A stretch of 64,000 nucleotides of DNA. It comes from Przewalskia tangutica (taxonomy: Eukaryota; Streptophyta; Magnoliopsida; Solanales; Solanaceae). Each line of letters starts with the position of its first letter. Position 1 is the first letter of the stretch. Location of the stretch: assembly GCA_029844215.1 (NCBI GenBank), contig CM056733.1:51659142-51723141 (forward strand), in the 5' to 3' direction. The notes beneath the pieces were generated by a model. The model saw nothing but the letters and a program-made list of their open reading frames with translations. It was not told where the DNA came from and did no database searches. Positions 21,705-34,985 of the stretch are shown here, one piece after another. A program made the translations under genes and the position numbers.

Positions 21705-24700
21705 TGTTATACCCCGTATTTCCAGAGTATGTACGTAAGGACGTACGTAGAAAAGTTTGAAGCTTAAAGTAGGCTTGGCCGATTTTATTTTGTGCACAAC
21801 CCCCGATTAGAGTCGTTTTTAAATGAAGCGTTTTACAACTTGCGCGAGGAAAATTCCGGCTATGTCATTTTTAATTTTTGCGGATTTTTAGAGAGGCGAA
21901 ACATTTTGGACAAGCGGGAGGGTGACAAGTGTCACCTCATTGAAGCGTTGTGGTGCGGCACGTGGGACGATTTCAAGATAAGAGTTGGTAGGATATTTGT
22001 GAGGTTTTAAGGAGTAGGGACTAGGGGCACTTGGGAACATCTTGGCCCTCACTTGCCCACTTGGCTAGATCATGGCCCTTGGTTTCCTATAAATACCCTC
22101 CACTTGTGAAGCTTTCTTCATCCACTCCTCACTTCCTCTAGTCTTGAAAGCCCTCCCACCGTGAGGCCCCAGCTTGAAGTTAGCACCACTCCTTGTGGTG
22201 TGGCGAGACACACCCCATTCTATAGGGCTAAGCCGTGGTGTACCCACACACTTGCCTAGTTGTTCTCATAAAATACACCCTCTTGGTAGAAATACTCTCC
22301 AAGTATTGTTACTATACCCAAATTACCTTAGTATACCTTGTAGTATTCTAAAGTTACCTCTATCGTAGAGCAGGAAATACTACCTTATGTCCTTTTTATC
22401 TCAAAGCTGAAACCTAAGGAAAACCTTCATAGTCGGTTGAAGTGTTAAGTAGAAGTTGCGTAGAACTTCTAAGGGTTGTTGGAGCGGGTTGGGCGCCCAG
22501 TAGGAGCTAAGCGTCGCTCGGGATCGACATTTAAACTTGGATAATTTTGGGCTTATCGAGGTAAATATCTTGTCTCCACTTTTGTAAATTGAGTATATAC
22601 TATTGAAGTATAAGAATTAAGTATAAGGTATATACTGAGAAAGTATATAAGAAGAGTATTGATCAGACTTACATGGGAATTTGTATTCTGATGAACTTGT
22701 GATGTTTGGCGGGTAAGGAAGTCTTTGTCAATTTTCCGTAGAAACTTGTATCTAGATTTATTCTACCGAGTAGTCTAGACGTTGATAGACTTGTGTAACC
22801 TTTATAGGTTGAATGTTCTGCAAGTAGCATGTACTACTTGAAGGGTGGACAAGGTTATCCGGGTTATAGCCGTGGAGCGTTTTGCTTATAGTCGATAATC
22901 GTCGCGAGGTATGTGATTCTTCCTATACTCTTGAGCATGATATTTTAAATATATATATAGTACGGTAGACGTACGTGTGTTAACTGAATAATAACTACGG
23001 CAATGTCTTTTGACTTAAGCCTGAATAATACTTACGGCAATGTCTTTAGACTTAAGCCTGAATAATACTTACGGCAATGTCTCGCGACTTAAGCCTGAAT
23101 AATAAGGATCTTAAAGCATTTCAAAAGAATACTGAATCATTTTTAACAGAAGAGAAATGTTTGGTTTTTAAACGATAAGCTTAAGAGTTATACTAGCTTT
23201 ATGGGAAGTTAGGTATAACGACTTAAGAGAAGTAAAAAGAATGATTTATCGATTTTAGAAGTTAAGAGACTTATTCTTAAAAGATAAGAGACTTGACTTA
23301 ATTGAATTTTGTTAAAAAGTGTGGAACCTCATTCATGAGTAATGAATACTTGGTTTTTAAAGGAATAATGTTTTACTGATTTCGGAAATCAGAATAAGTA
23401 TCGAACAAACCACAGCAGCGCTAATAAAGGGAAATGTTTTGACTAATAAAGTATTATTAAAACCAGTAGAAACTTCCATCTGCATAGAAACTAAGATGAC
23501 ACAAAATGATATTACATTTCCTAGATCATGGCTGCTGTAATAAGATTGTTATGAACAAGAATAACCTACTCACACATAAGGTATATGTTTCTCAAATTGT
23601 TTTAAGGGATTAAAACTATGAACTCTGAAACCTTTCAAAATGAGAAACTTGAGTAATTGAAATTAGGCAAACTTGAACGTTTGGAAAAGAATGTTGTTAC
23701 TTGATTTTACAAAAAGAAGTGTTTTGATTTACTTCAAAAGATAATCACTCTATTTTTTATATACTACGGGTATTGTGTGACTTTTGTGAAAGTAACGTAT
23801 CTTTTAAAGAGTTAATGTATGAAGTACTTTGGGGATAAAAAAACCGATCTTGTTAATCATATAGTAGAAAGTACCTTGTGTGAATAATTTGATTGTGTTG
23901 GTTTGTGATAGCCTTGTAATACTTTCTTGTTGATTTGATAAGGAAACATGCTAGGATGCTACGTGTGTTAGTATCTTGTGATGATTGTGTAAAGGGGTTT
24001 CCCTCGATTGCGCTTAAGTTGTTTAACGATCAACCGTTATATTGGTATTGTACCACTCGCCTTGACATGTTCGGAGGTTAAGGCGCCTCCGTCACGGGGT
24101 AATACTCAGGCGATGCGTGACTATGATTCGAGGATACCTCATGCGGGTCGGGGACCTATGCGAGCTACGAGTTCGAGTTAGTGTGCGGCCTTTATGGTCA
24201 TGCGGTCTATGTGGCCATGCGGACTGCGAAGTCCAGGCGGATGCCGGGGAGTAGCTACCCTCGATGCGGGGAATACCTCATGCGGGCCATTGGGTGGCCT
24301 ATGCGGGCTGCGGAAAGTTCGAGCTGAAGCGCGCATTAGATCTTTGCGAGAAGTGGCGGCTTTGATCATGTGACGGTGCAGACAGATCTCATAATCTGAT
24401 TTATGACCACTGTTTATGCTTGTAGGTTTTAGTAGTCGGCTATGCCTTCGTACTTACCGTGCGGTTTTATGATGACACAGGTGGGACACTGGTGTTCATG
24501 TGTATTCCTTGGTGCTTTTATATCATAGGCTAGCGGTGAGGAAGGTATTCCACGGGCGTGATTGATGTTGTGGGCGTGAGACCCATTGTTATATTTGAGT
24601 GATGACTTTGAGGCGTGAGTCCACGACTTGACATGGCGCTTATTTATTGTGAATGTAGTTTGGTTATCATACATGTCTCCTTCTTTATATAGACTACTAT

Positions 24701-25157
24701 GATTTCATTTCTGATATTTTGATTCGCATACTTGGTACTGTTATCGACCTCCTTGAGCTGCGTTCATGCCGCGAGTTGAGGTACACGATCGTTGATCCTA
24801 GCTCTCGAGTCACGATTCGGCGTTTGGGAAGCTCCGTTTCTCGGAGGCTTATCGGTGGTATAGTCCTGTCGTAGTAGGTGCTTACATTCGAGGTATGGCG
24901 GGGCCTGTCTCGCCATTGTTGTCATGTCACTCTTAAGTGCAGTAATGCTTGTTGTGGGCAGAGTTGTATATGGGATGTAACTGTTCGGATTTAAGTTTTC
25001 ATATATACATGCCGAAAGGCAATTTTTCTCAGATTATTATTTCATACTTCATGTTATTTCATGTTATTGTTTTATATTCCGCTGATTACTCTGTTGTTGT
25101 ATCACTAGGGTGCCCGGGGTAAGGCACCAGTTACGGGCCCGGGTTCGGGTCGTGACA
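21705..25157 (+). repeat. E3 3' LTR (3453 bp)
   Basis: Pairs with 6180-9621. Palindrome 21921-21936, TATAAATA 22088-22095, donor-like GT 22561, exon side from 22808, donor GT 22909, 37-bp repeats 22986-23103, hairpin 23187-23219. Ends with GGTGCC...GGCACC and GTCGTGACA; here the end is intact, unlike the 5' copy. Confidence 0.93.
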
Positions 25158-25162
25158 ATATT
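25158..25162. repeat. Target duplication ATATT, right of E3
   Basis: Matches 6175-6179. Confidence 0.93.
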
Positions 25163-25253
25163 CCTCCAGCTACATGGGATGAGTTTACAGAGGCATTCCT
25201 TGGTCACTTCTTACCTTTAGAGATGAGGAGGGCTAGAGTTGACAGATTCCTAC
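25163..25253 (+). pseudogene. gag: E2 gag, 91-bp middle piece
   Basis: Continues the gag frame from 6179 without loss: PPATWDEFTEAFLGHFLPLE then MRRARVDRFL, the conserved capsid stretch also seen in E10. It is an exon-sized island between the E3 and E5 insertions and resumes at 34047. Confidence 0.9.
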
Positions 25254-28200
25254 TGTTATACCCCGTATTTCCAGAGTATGTACGTGGGGGACGTACGTAG
25301 AAATTTTCGAACTTCTTTAGGCTTGGCCGAATTCTTTTTGTGCACAACACCCGGTTAGAGTCGTTTTTCGACGAAACGTTTTCCACGACTTTCGTAGGGA
25401 ATTTCCGGCTATGTCATTTATAATTTTTGCGGATTTTTAGAGAGGCGAAACATTTTGGACCAACAAGAGGCGACACTTGTCACCTACAATTGGTGAGTGG
25501 GCGGAAATGTGTGATGGGCCGAATTGGCCTTGTGGTCGAGGAGTTGGTAGGATATTTTGTGTGCAAGTTGGCTTAGGACACTTGCCCAAATCTTGGCCTT
25601 ACACTTGCCTTGCACTTGGCATAATCTTGGCCATTGGTTGGCCTTGGCTTGTAGTATAAATACCCCCTTAGTTGATGAACTTTCTTCATCCAAAAATTGA
25701 GCAATCTACCTAAGTCTCAAATACTCCCTCCCTCTTGTGGTTCTCGTCCAAAGCCTCTCCCCCTCCCCCCTCCTAGTGGCCTTTGGCGAGAGTTTCCCAT
25801 CCTTTGTGGTGTTTTGCAGTGGGGTACCCACTGCTAGTTGTCTCGTATAAATACCCACTTGTTGTGGTATAGAAATACTCTCTAGTATTGTTATAATGTC
25901 CAAATACCTTGGCCCAAATACCTTGTAGTATTCCCGAGTTACACTTATACTAGCCCAGAAAATACCGTTATACTTTCCCTCAGTCACTAAAACGAAACCC
26001 TAAGGAAATCTTCACCCGTAGTTGAAGTTATAAGTAGAAGTTGCGTAGAACTTCTAAGGGTTTCTTGGAGCGGATTGGAGCACTCGGAGTAGGAGCTAAA
26101 CCTTGCTCAGGAGCGACATTAAACTTGGATAATTTTGGGCTTATCGAGGTAAACACTCTTGACCTACATTTGTAATTAGAAATTACATGTTGTTGGAATA
26201 TATAGTTAAGGTATACTATATATAGAATTGAGCGTAATAGTGCGGCAATGTCTTTTGACTTAAGCTGAATAATACTTACGGCAATGTCTTGCGACTTAAG
26301 CTGAATTTAAAGAAGTGGCTATTGTAATTACATGGGTGTATTACTGATGACTTGTGTAGCATTCTTTGTGTAGTAGAATTGTACACGTCCGGTCGACGTG
26401 TTAACCCCACGGTTGGCTTGGTAGCGGCCTCGGCGAAGGAGGAGATTTCTGTTGTTGCGGGGAGAAGTCTTGCCAATTTTACGTAGAATATTCTACGTCG
26501 GGATCTAAAAGTATTAATAGCGCTTTGTGGCCTCTATAGGTTGTAATCTTTGCGTGTGGAGTGATCTGCTTGGAGAGTGTCGCTAAGCGGTTTGAGGTAC
26601 TTGGGCGTTTGCTATTAGTCGATAATCGTCGCGGTATGTGAACCTCTTCCTATCTCTTCTAGCGTGATAAGTGTGAACTATGTAGTGCGGTGAGCGTCGT
26701 GTGCTAAATGTATTTGATTGATGTAAAACATAAAGTGTTATAACGGCTTTATGGGAAGTTGGTTATAATAGCTTTATGTGGATAAGCACATACTTTGTGG
26801 TTTTAAAAGGTAAGCGATTTGAATAATAAGCGGCTTGATATATGTTAATAAAGAACTTGAAGCATTTCAAAAGATTTATGAATCGTTTGAAAGAATGAGT
26901 ATTACTTGGGTTTTGGAAGCTTAAGAGTTATACTAGCTTTATGGGAAGTTAGGTATAACGGCTTAGAATGTTTCTTGATTTGAAATCGAGAATGTGTATC
27001 GACAAACCAACTGCGATAATAAAAGGAAAATGTATTGACTAAAGAAGTATTATTAAAACCGTGAAACCTCCATCTGCGTAGAAGCTAAGATGAGACAAAA
27101 TGATATTACATTTCTAGATCATGGTGCTTAATAAGATTGATTATAAACAAGAATAGCCTACTCACTTATAAGACATAGGTTTCTCAAAAGCGTTTAAAGG
27201 AGAATTATGTTTTAAAGGACTAAAACTATGAACTACGAAACCTTTTTCTAAAATGAGAAACTTGAGCATTGAAATTAGGCAAACTTGAGCGTTTGGAAAA
27301 TAAGGTTGTTACTTGATTTTACAAAGGAAAGCATTTTGGTTTACTTAACAATGTTAGTCACTCTATTTTTATACTACGGTATCGGGTGACCTTTGTAAAA
27401 GAAATGGATCTTAAAAGGAATTTAACGGACGTAGTACTTTAAGGTTAAAATCAGGACTTTGATATAAAATGAAAGTACCTTGAGTCGTGTGTAACTTGCT
27501 TATACTTGTTGTTATGAAACTTGACCATGTTACGTGTGATAGCCTTGTTGTGTAAGTATTGTGTTCTACTCGACTCTAGGTTCATCAGGAATGTATATCA
27601 CTTGACTCTGGGTCATCAGGAATGTATATCACGATTAGGTTCATCCAGGAATGTATTTCACTCGACTCTACGGTTCATCCAGGAATGTGTTTCACTTGAT
27701 TCTAGGTTCATCAGAATGTATTTCACTTGAGGCCAGGTTCATCAGAATGTATTTCACTTGACTCTGGGTTCATCAGAATGTGTTCCACTCGACTAGGTTC
27801 ATGGATGAGCAGAATGTATTCCACCTCTTCTATATTGGGTCCATAAGATGGGCGAGACACATTATCGTATCACATGATTTGTACCTAGGCTGGCGGTGAG
27901 GAAGGAGTTCCACGGGCGTGAGGATGACTTTTAGGCGTGAGTCACGACTTGACATGGCTGCTTCTATGTTGTGAGCGTAGTTTGGTTATCATACATGTCT
28001 CTGCTTTATATAGACTATGATTTCATTTCTGATATTTCTGATTTCACATACTTGGTACTGTTGTCTTGACCTCCTTGAAGTGCGTTCATCTGCATGAGTA
28101 AAATCATCATTTGTCGATCCCGCTTTTAGGATCACCTTTCAGCGTATTGGAAAGCTCCGTTCCTTCGGAGGCTTATCTTTTGGTATGTTACCCTGAGTCT

Positions 28201-28470
28201 GTAGATGCTTATACATTCAGGGGTATGGCGGGGCCCTGTCCCGTCATAGAGGTTGTAAAATCTTAAGTGCATGCCTTTGTTGTGGCGGGGTTTGTAAAAG
28301 GATAAGCGTTGGGTATTTATGTACATTTGATGAAGGCAAATTGTTTTGGTTGCTTTGTTTATTTATCTTTTCTCTTAATTCATGTTCATGTTTTTATTTC
28401 CATTGATTTTCTCGATGTTGTATCACTAGGGTGCGGGTAAGGCACGATCGCGGGCAGGTTGGTCGTGACA
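25254..28470 (+). repeat. E5 5' LTR (3217 bp)
   Basis: TGTTATACCCCG to GTCGTGACA. Palindrome GGCGACACTTGTCACC 25469-25484, TATAAATA 25655-25662, donor-like GT 26149, exon side from 26540, donor GT 26634, 37-bp repeat 26235-26308, hairpins 26737-26769 and 26927-26959, about 31-bp tandem array 27558-27830. No gene seen. Confidence 0.92.
27558..27830 (+). repeat. About 31-bp tandem array (E5 5' LTR)
   Basis: Roughly nine units of the type GGTTCATCAGAATGTATTTC plus ACTTGACTCT. The 3' LTR copy is at 33143-33405; the units differ mostly at CAG/CCAG positions between the two. Confidence 0.82.
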
Positions 28471-28474
28471 AAAG

Positions 28475-28485
28475 TGGTATCGAGC
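28475..28485 (+). other. E5 primer-binding site
   Basis: TGGTATCGAGC four bases after the LTR; tRNA-iMet type. Confidence 0.83.
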
Positions 28486-28668
28486 GATTAGTCCTCGGAA
28501 AGTGTCTGAGACCGTGTCTAGTAGAGTCTTGATTATCGGTGTGTTGTGCACCACATCTATGTCGGAGGCTGCGAGACATTTAGGATTAGTTTCCATCCTT
28601 CTCATTCGAGATCGTGCCTTAGTGTGTGATAAATTGGACTCCTCGGCGTATTCCTTTCCTTTACGATT

Positions 28669-29860
28669 ATGCCTCGCGTAAAACAGCGAGCCCGGATGGG
28701 CAAGGCAATCGAGGCTGTTAGTGAGATCTGAGAGAATGCAGCGCGAGCGATCGATACACGAGCGATGCCAAGCGGCGGGTTTCGCAGCCTTGCCCGGCAG
28801 CGAGTTTAGAGCGCGGCGGTGGGCTGCGAGACTCTGATACGAGCCTCGGTCCACGGCTGGGCGATGAGATGAAGTACAGAGATGGCGATTCTTGGCGGTC
28901 GTGGCAGATATGAGATAAGTGGATCACGGCGATTCCGGCCCGATAGCACCGTAGTACCCCGGCGAGCGGTTTGAGGCTACGTGACTTCACGAGTTGTAGC
29001 CCTCCGGTGTTCTATGGATCGAGGCGAGGCGACCCTCGGGAGTTTATCAAGCGACTCTGACGGATCGTAGAGTGATCGAGCCTCGAGGCGAGTCGGTGGT
29101 ATTGGGTTCGCATCAGTGCGTGATCTGCGATTGGTGGTTTGATTCGTGGGGCTGTCGGGAAGAGCATGCACTTCCAGCGATTTGGGGCGAGTTCTCGAGG
29201 GCATTTCTTGCACATTTCTTGCCTCGCGGATGAGAGGCTCGGTAAACAATTTTTGACGTTGGCGGGGCGGGCGGAGCGGTTAGAAGTACAATGTGAGTTC
29301 GACTCATTAGATCGGTATGTTCCATTGTAATGGCGGATATGGAGGAGCAGTACACCGCTACGTCACGGGCTGGGCGATTACTTGGCGAGGCTTGTGCGGG
29401 TGTAGCTCTTGTGGGCATGGACATTGCCGCGTCTGGCTTCATGCACTAGGATGTGAGCACGCGGAAGGTCGGCGGAATGGCCAGAGATCGGCGAAGAGGC
29501 GAGCAGCGAGTCCTTTGGTAACTTTCGGCGGACCGCCTCGTGATCTAGTTATGTACCTCCACGATGCAGTGGTCCCCGCCGATCTTGGGGCGTTGAGGTA
29601 TTCGGGGCTGGTCGAGCTCGAGGCTTAGTTCCACGGTATCGTGAGTGCTAGCGGCCGGGATTCATGTCCCTCCGGTGTGCGCGATGTGACAAACATCATC
29701 GGGAATGTCGTCTTTTTGCGGTGCTTGTTTCACTGCGGCCGTCGAGCCATGTGGCGAGAGGCGTGCTTATAGGAGAATGCCGGCGGCTTAGCGCGACTCT
29801 GCGGATCGATGGCGGGTTCATCGCGCCTACGATTATGCCTGCGGCGGACTTATGATTAGA
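28669..29860 (+). pseudogene. gag: E5 gag, decayed
   Basis: ATG at 28669 (MPRVK) begins gag as in E3 and E8. Capsid pieces lie at 29139-29330 (frames with FLHIS and QCEFDSLDRYVPL) and at 29330-29450 (MADME..YTATSRAG-type codons, then GMDIAAS-like). An arginine-rich stretch at 29460-29520 and a zinc-knuckle remnant near 29700-29770 complete the usual order. All frames break every 50-150 bp. No downstream protease motif follows, so gag is the only protein this element ever shows here. Confidence 0.75.
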
Positions 29861-30819
29861 GTGGGCGGTAGCTTGGTATATCATAACCATCTAGAGGCTT
29901 GTATGTTTTGATGTTATGTTAATGTGTTAAGTGTTATGTTTGGATAGCTTTGTGCTAAAATGTGATTTAGGAACACAGTTTGGGGGAAAAGGGTAAGCTT
30001 TGAGGGTGAGAAAATGATGAACCTTAGAATATTACGGTTGAGACCTTAGATGTAAGGCCGTCTTGAGTACAAGATTTTGCGAGTGATCCTCGTCGAGTGC
30101 ATTTTATGCCTAGAAAATATTGTGTGATAAGTCTGCAGGTTGGGTAAATGAAAGTGGTATCTTTCATGATGTGATTTAACAAGGTTGTTCGGATCGAGAA
30201 ACAAGAGAGTTGGCGTGACGGAGGGTCGGGTTGAGGCGTGTTGCGTGTCAACCGTGGCAGAATGAGGTGGGGTCGGCTCTGGGTGGTCCCGCCGGTGGTA
30301 GGGTCACCAGGTGCTAGGCCCAGTTTTGATGACCATCGTATGAGTTCGTGGATCGTTCGACCGAAGTAGATCGTGAAGGCGGGAATAGCCTTAAGGAAGA
30401 TCGAGGCTAATAGGATGACCAAGTTGGGAGGTAGTGACTCAGTTTGGAAACTAAAGTGTGATGCGTATGCTAAAGAGTTCAAGAGTTCGAGAAAATCTGA
30501 CGAGTAAGGGTAGAGCGAGCATGTATTGCGAGCATAGATCTGATCATTTCTTGTAAAGGGAGAAGGTCGAAGGATGTATATTTTAGACCTCGGGAATCGC
30601 ATGCGATCGGTGCCGTTTGTTGGGTCGCGGGTGACACTAGAACCTCGCGGCAAAGTGACAAAAGTTTGTGATGTTAGAGGTGTTTTCGTGGACTTGGATA
30701 TAAGTATTTGCGTGCATATGTTGTTTAGTGGCGATTGTGGCGTTGGACTTATTAGAAGAACTTTATCGTTATCCGTCTTGAGAAGGAACATTCGGGACGA
30801 ATGTTTCTAAGGAGGAGAA
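29861..30819 (+). other. E5 non-coding 3' internal region and tract
   Basis: No gene seen on the plus strand. The 255-codon minus-strand frame at 30024-30791 has no recognisable domain and lies opposite a region shared with E3, E7 and E8, so I do not call it a gene. Hairpin AACATTCG-GGA-CGAATGTT at 30787-30805, then AAGGAGGAGAA. Confidence 0.7.
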
Positions 30820-33800
30820 TGTTATACCGTATTTCGGAGTATGTACGTGGGGGCGTGCGTAGAAATTTTCGAACTTCTTTAGGCTTGGCGAATTCTTTTG
30901 TGCACAACACCGGTTAGAGTCGTTTTTTTGAAAGCGTTTTCCTGACTTTCGTAGGGAATTTCGGCTATGTCATTTATAATTTTTGCGGATTTTTCCGAGA
31001 GGCGAAACATTTTGGACCAACAAGAGGCGACACTTGTCACCTCTAATTGGTGGGAGTGGCGGAAATGTGTGATGGGCCGAATTGGCCTTGTGGTCGAGGG
31101 AGTTGGTAGGATATTTTGTGTGCAAGTTGGCTTAGGACACTTGCCCAAATCTTGGCCTTACACTTGCCTTGCACTTGGCATAATCTTGGCCATTGGTTGG
31201 CCTTGGCTTGTAGTATAAATACCCCCTTAGTTGATGAACTTTCTTCATCCAAAAATTGAGCAATCTACCTAAGTCTCAAATACTCCCTCCCTCTTGTGGT
31301 TCTCGTCCAAAGCCTCTCCCCCTCCCCCCCCTCCTAGTGGCCTTTGGCGAGAGTTTCCACTCCTTTGTGGTGTTTTGCCGTGGGGTACCCCCCCCCTAGC
31401 CTAGTTGTCTCGTATAAATACCCCTTGTTGTGGTATAGAAATACTCTCCTAGTATTGTTATAATGTCCAAATACCTTGGCCCAAATACCTTGTAGTATTC
31501 CCAAGGTTACACTTATACTAGCCCAGAAAATACCGTTATACTTTCCCTCAGTCACTAAAACGAAACCCTAAGGAAATCTTCACCCGTAGTTGAAGTTATA
31601 AGTAGAAGTTGCGTAGAACTTCTAAGGGTTTCTTGGAGCGGATTGGAGCACTCGGAGTAGGAGCTAAACCTTGCTCAGGAGCGACATTAAACTTGGATAA
31701 TTTTGGGCTTATCGAGGTAAACACTCTTGACCTTCTGTTGTAATTAGAAATTACATGTTGTTGGAATATATAGTTAAGGTATACTATATATAGAATTGAA
31801 CGTAATAGTGCGGCAATGTCTTTTGACTTAAGCCTGAATAATACTTACGGCAATGTCTTGCGACTTAAGCCTGAATTTAAAGAAGTGGCGACTGTAATTA
31901 CATGGGTGTATTCAGATGAGCTTGTGTAGCATTCTTTGTGTCGTAGAAGTGTACACGTCCGTTCAGACGTGTTAACCCCCCGGTTGGCTTGGTAGCCGGC
32001 CTCGTGAGAGGAGGAGATTTCCGCTGTTGCGGGGAGAGTCTTTCCAATTTTACGTAGAATATTCTCGTCGGGATCTAAAAGTATTAATAGGCGCTTTGTG
32101 GCCTCTATAGGTTGTAATCTGCGTGTGGGTGATCTGCTTGGTGAGAGTGTCGCCGAAGCGGTTTGAGGTACTTGGGCGTTTTGCTATTAGTCGATAATCG
32201 TCGCGAGGTATGTGAACCTCTTCCTATCTCTTCTAGCATGATAAGTGTGAACTATGTAGTGCGGTGAGCGTACGTGTGCTAAATGTATTTGATTGATGTA
32301 AAACATAAAGTGTTATAACGGCTTTATGGGAAGTTGGTTATAATAGCTTTATGTGGATAAGCACATACTTTGTGGTTTTAAAAGGTAAGCGATTTGAATA
32401 ATAAGCGGCTTGATATATGTTAATAAAGAACTTGAAGCATTTCAAAAGATTTATGAATCGTTTCGAAAGAATGAGTATTACTTGGGTTTTGGAAGCTTAA
32501 GAGTTATACTAGCTTTATGGGAAGTTAGGTATAACGGCTTAAGAATGTTTTACTGATTTCGGAAATCAGAATGTGTATCGACAAACCACTGCAGCGATAA
32601 TAAAGGAAAATGTATTGACTAAGAAGTATTATTAAAACCGGTAGAAACCTCATCTGCATAGAAGCTAAGATGAGACAAAATGATATTACATTTCTAGATC
32701 ATGGTCTTAATAAGATTGATTATAAACAAGAATAGCCTACTCACTTATAAGACATAGGTTTCTCAAAACGTTTAAAGGAGAATTATGTTTTAAAGGACTA
32801 AAACTATGAACTACGAAACCTTTTTCTAAAATGAGAAACTTGAGCATTCGAAATTAGGCAAACTTGAACGTTTGGAAAATAAGGTTGTTACTTGATTTTA
32901 CAAAGGAAAGCATTTTGGTTTACTTAACAATGTTAGTCACTCTATTTTTATACTACGGTATCGGGTGACCTTTGTAAAGAAATGGATCTTAAAAGGAATT
33001 TAACGGACGTAGTACTTTAAGGTTAAAATCGGACTTTGATATAAAATGAAAGTACCTTGAGTCGTGTGTAACTTGCTTATACTTGTTGTTATGAAACTTG
33101 ACCATGTTACGTGTGATAGCCTTGTTGTGTAAGTATTGTGTTCTACTCGACTAGGTTCATCAGGAATGTATATCACTTGACTCAAGGTCATCCGAATGTA
33201 TATCACTTGATTACGGTTCATCAGAATGTATTTCACTCGACTACCGGTTCATCCGAATGTGTTTCACTTGATTACGGTTCATCAGAATGTATTTCACTTG
33301 AGGACCGGTTCATCCGAATGTATTTCACTTGACTACCGGTTCATCCGAATGTGTTCCACTCGACTCTGGGTTCGTAGGATGAGCAGGGAATGTATTCCAC
33401 CTCTTCTATATTGGGTCCATAAGATGGGCGAGACACGTTATACGTATCACATGATTTGTACCTAGGCTGCCGGCGGTGAGGAAGAGTTCCACGGGCATGA
33501 GGATGACTTTTAGGCGTGAGTCCACGACTTGACATGGCTTCTATGTTGTGAGCGTAGTTTGGTTATCATACATGTCTCTGCTTTATATAGACTACTATGA
33601 TTTCATTCTGATATTTTCTGATTTCACATACTTGGTACTGTTATGCGACCTCCTTGAAGCTGCGTTCATCTGCATGAGTAAAAGGTACATCATTGTCGAT
33701 CCCGCTTTTAGGATCACCTTTCGTATTGAAAGCTCCGTTCCTTGGAGGCTTATCTTTGGTATGTTACCACAGTCAGTAGATGCTTATACATTCGTGGTAT

Positions 33801-34046
33801 GGCGGGAGCCTGTCGAGTCATAGAGGTTGTAAAATCTTAAGTGCATGCTTTGTTGTGGCGGGGGTTTGTAAAAGGATAAGCTGTTGGGTATTTATGTACA
33901 TTTGATGAAGGCAACTGTTTTGGTTAGCTTTGTTTATTTATCTTTTCTCTTAATTCATGTTCATGTTTTTATTTCGTGATTTTCTCTCGATGTTGTATCA
34001 CTAGGGTGCGGGGTAAGGCACGATCGCGGGCAGGTTGGTCGTGACA
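30820..34046 (+). repeat. E5 3' LTR (3227 bp)
   Basis: Pairs with 25254-28470. Palindrome 31026-31041, TATAAATA 31214-31221, donor-like GT 31717, exon side from 32111, donor GT 32208, hairpins 32312-32344 and 32503-32535, tandem array 33143-33405. Confidence 0.92.
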
Positions 34047-34958
34047 CTCTGATTAAGCGATGGCAGGACCATTCGTGAATATAGCCTGAAGTTTGATTCA
34101 TTGGCGAGATATGCGCCTACGATTGTGGGTGATATGGTCGATAAAGTTCATCGCTATGTGATGGGACTAGATCGGTATCTGACTGATGGTTGTTTGGTAG
34201 TGGCTCTTCAGGCGGGTATGGATATTGCTCGTATCCAAGCTTATGCACAGGGGATGGAAGACGCAGGCGTAGAGTGTCGGCGGACGGAGAGCACGGCAGA
34301 GCGGCCTAAAAGGGCTAGGTCGGCTGGACACTTTGGGGAGTTTCGAGGCGGACAACCTCATCAGACTATTAGGTATTCTTCCCAGCCAGCACAGAGTGCA
34401 CTTCCACAGTCTATGGGTAGGAAGTTTGATCGCCCAGGGTATTCAGGAGCTGGTCAGGGCTCCAGGGTTGTAGGTTCGCAGATATTCAGGGGTTCTAGCC
34501 AGATGAGGCCACCTTTACCTCATTATCCTCGATGTGGTAGGCCCCATTTGGGGATGTGCCATTCCGGTATGAGTGCTTGTTTTTCTTGTGGCCGTCAGGG
34601 TCATATGATGAGGGAGTGTCCTCATAGAGGTGGTACAGGTGAGATGACTCGACCCTCTGGATCGATTCTTTGGTTCGTCATCTTCCATAGCTATCGTCCG
34701 CGAGCGAGTGTCTGTGAACCGGCGAGCCATGGTAGAGGTCGTGGTGTAGCTTCTAGTTCTGGCGGTCCTTCGAACTGCATTTATGCTTTGGCCAGTAGAC
34801 ACGAACAAGAGGCATCACCGGATGTTGTCACAGGTATATTGTTGATCTTTTTCCATGATGTATATGCTTTGATAGATCCAGGTTCCACTTTATCCTATAT
34901 ATTTTCCCTTGTTGCTAGTAGAATTAGGATAAAACCTGAGTCGATAGAACCTTTTTAG
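34047..34958 (+). pseudogene. gag: E2 gag C-terminal half and protease start
   Basis: The frame continues from 25253 after E5. A TGA at 34050-34052 interrupts it, then an open stretch to 34958 gives capsid (TIREYSLKFDSLARYAPTIV, VHRYVMGLDRYL, GMDIARIQAYAQGMED), a basic Gln/Ser-rich linker, a proximal H/C motif (CGRPHLGMC) and a CCHC zinc knuckle, CFSCGRQGHMMREC (about residues 160-175). The aspartic protease follows with YALIDPGSTLSYIF; DPGS in place of DSG is usual in this plant group. A TAG at 34956-34958 stops the frame. Confidence 0.9.
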
Positions 34959-34985
34959 GTAGCTACGCCGGTAGGAGATTCAGTC

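Larger units (their letters stand above)
6180..25157 (+). mobile_element. E3: gag-type LTR element carrying E4
   Basis: A complete insertion with LTRs at 6180-9621 and 21705-25157 and a 5-bp target duplication. Without E4 it is about 9.5 kb. Its internal part is only about 2.6 kb: leader, decayed gag, non-coding stretch, a short integrase remnant and the polypurine tract. No protease or RT is seen, so it is probably non-autonomous. LTR pairs match nearly base for base in AT-rich parts, which implies a recent insertion. Confidence 0.93.
25254..34046 (+). mobile_element. E5: gag-only LTR element
   Basis: 8793 bp with LTRs 25254-28470 and 30820-34046. The internal region is only 2349 bp: primer site, decayed gag, non-coding 3' region, tract. 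No protease, RT, RNase H or integrase signature is found. This is the layout of terminal-repeat-with-gag elements, which depend on other elements. The flanks are CCTAC on the left and CTCTG on the right, so the target duplication is not exact as read. E2's gag frame resumes on the right. Confidence 0.9.

Noticed and set aside
30024..30791. 255-codon minus-strand open frame in E5
   Set aside because: No recognisable domain; it lies opposite the 3' non-coding region shared with E3, E7 and E8, where the frame is not kept.
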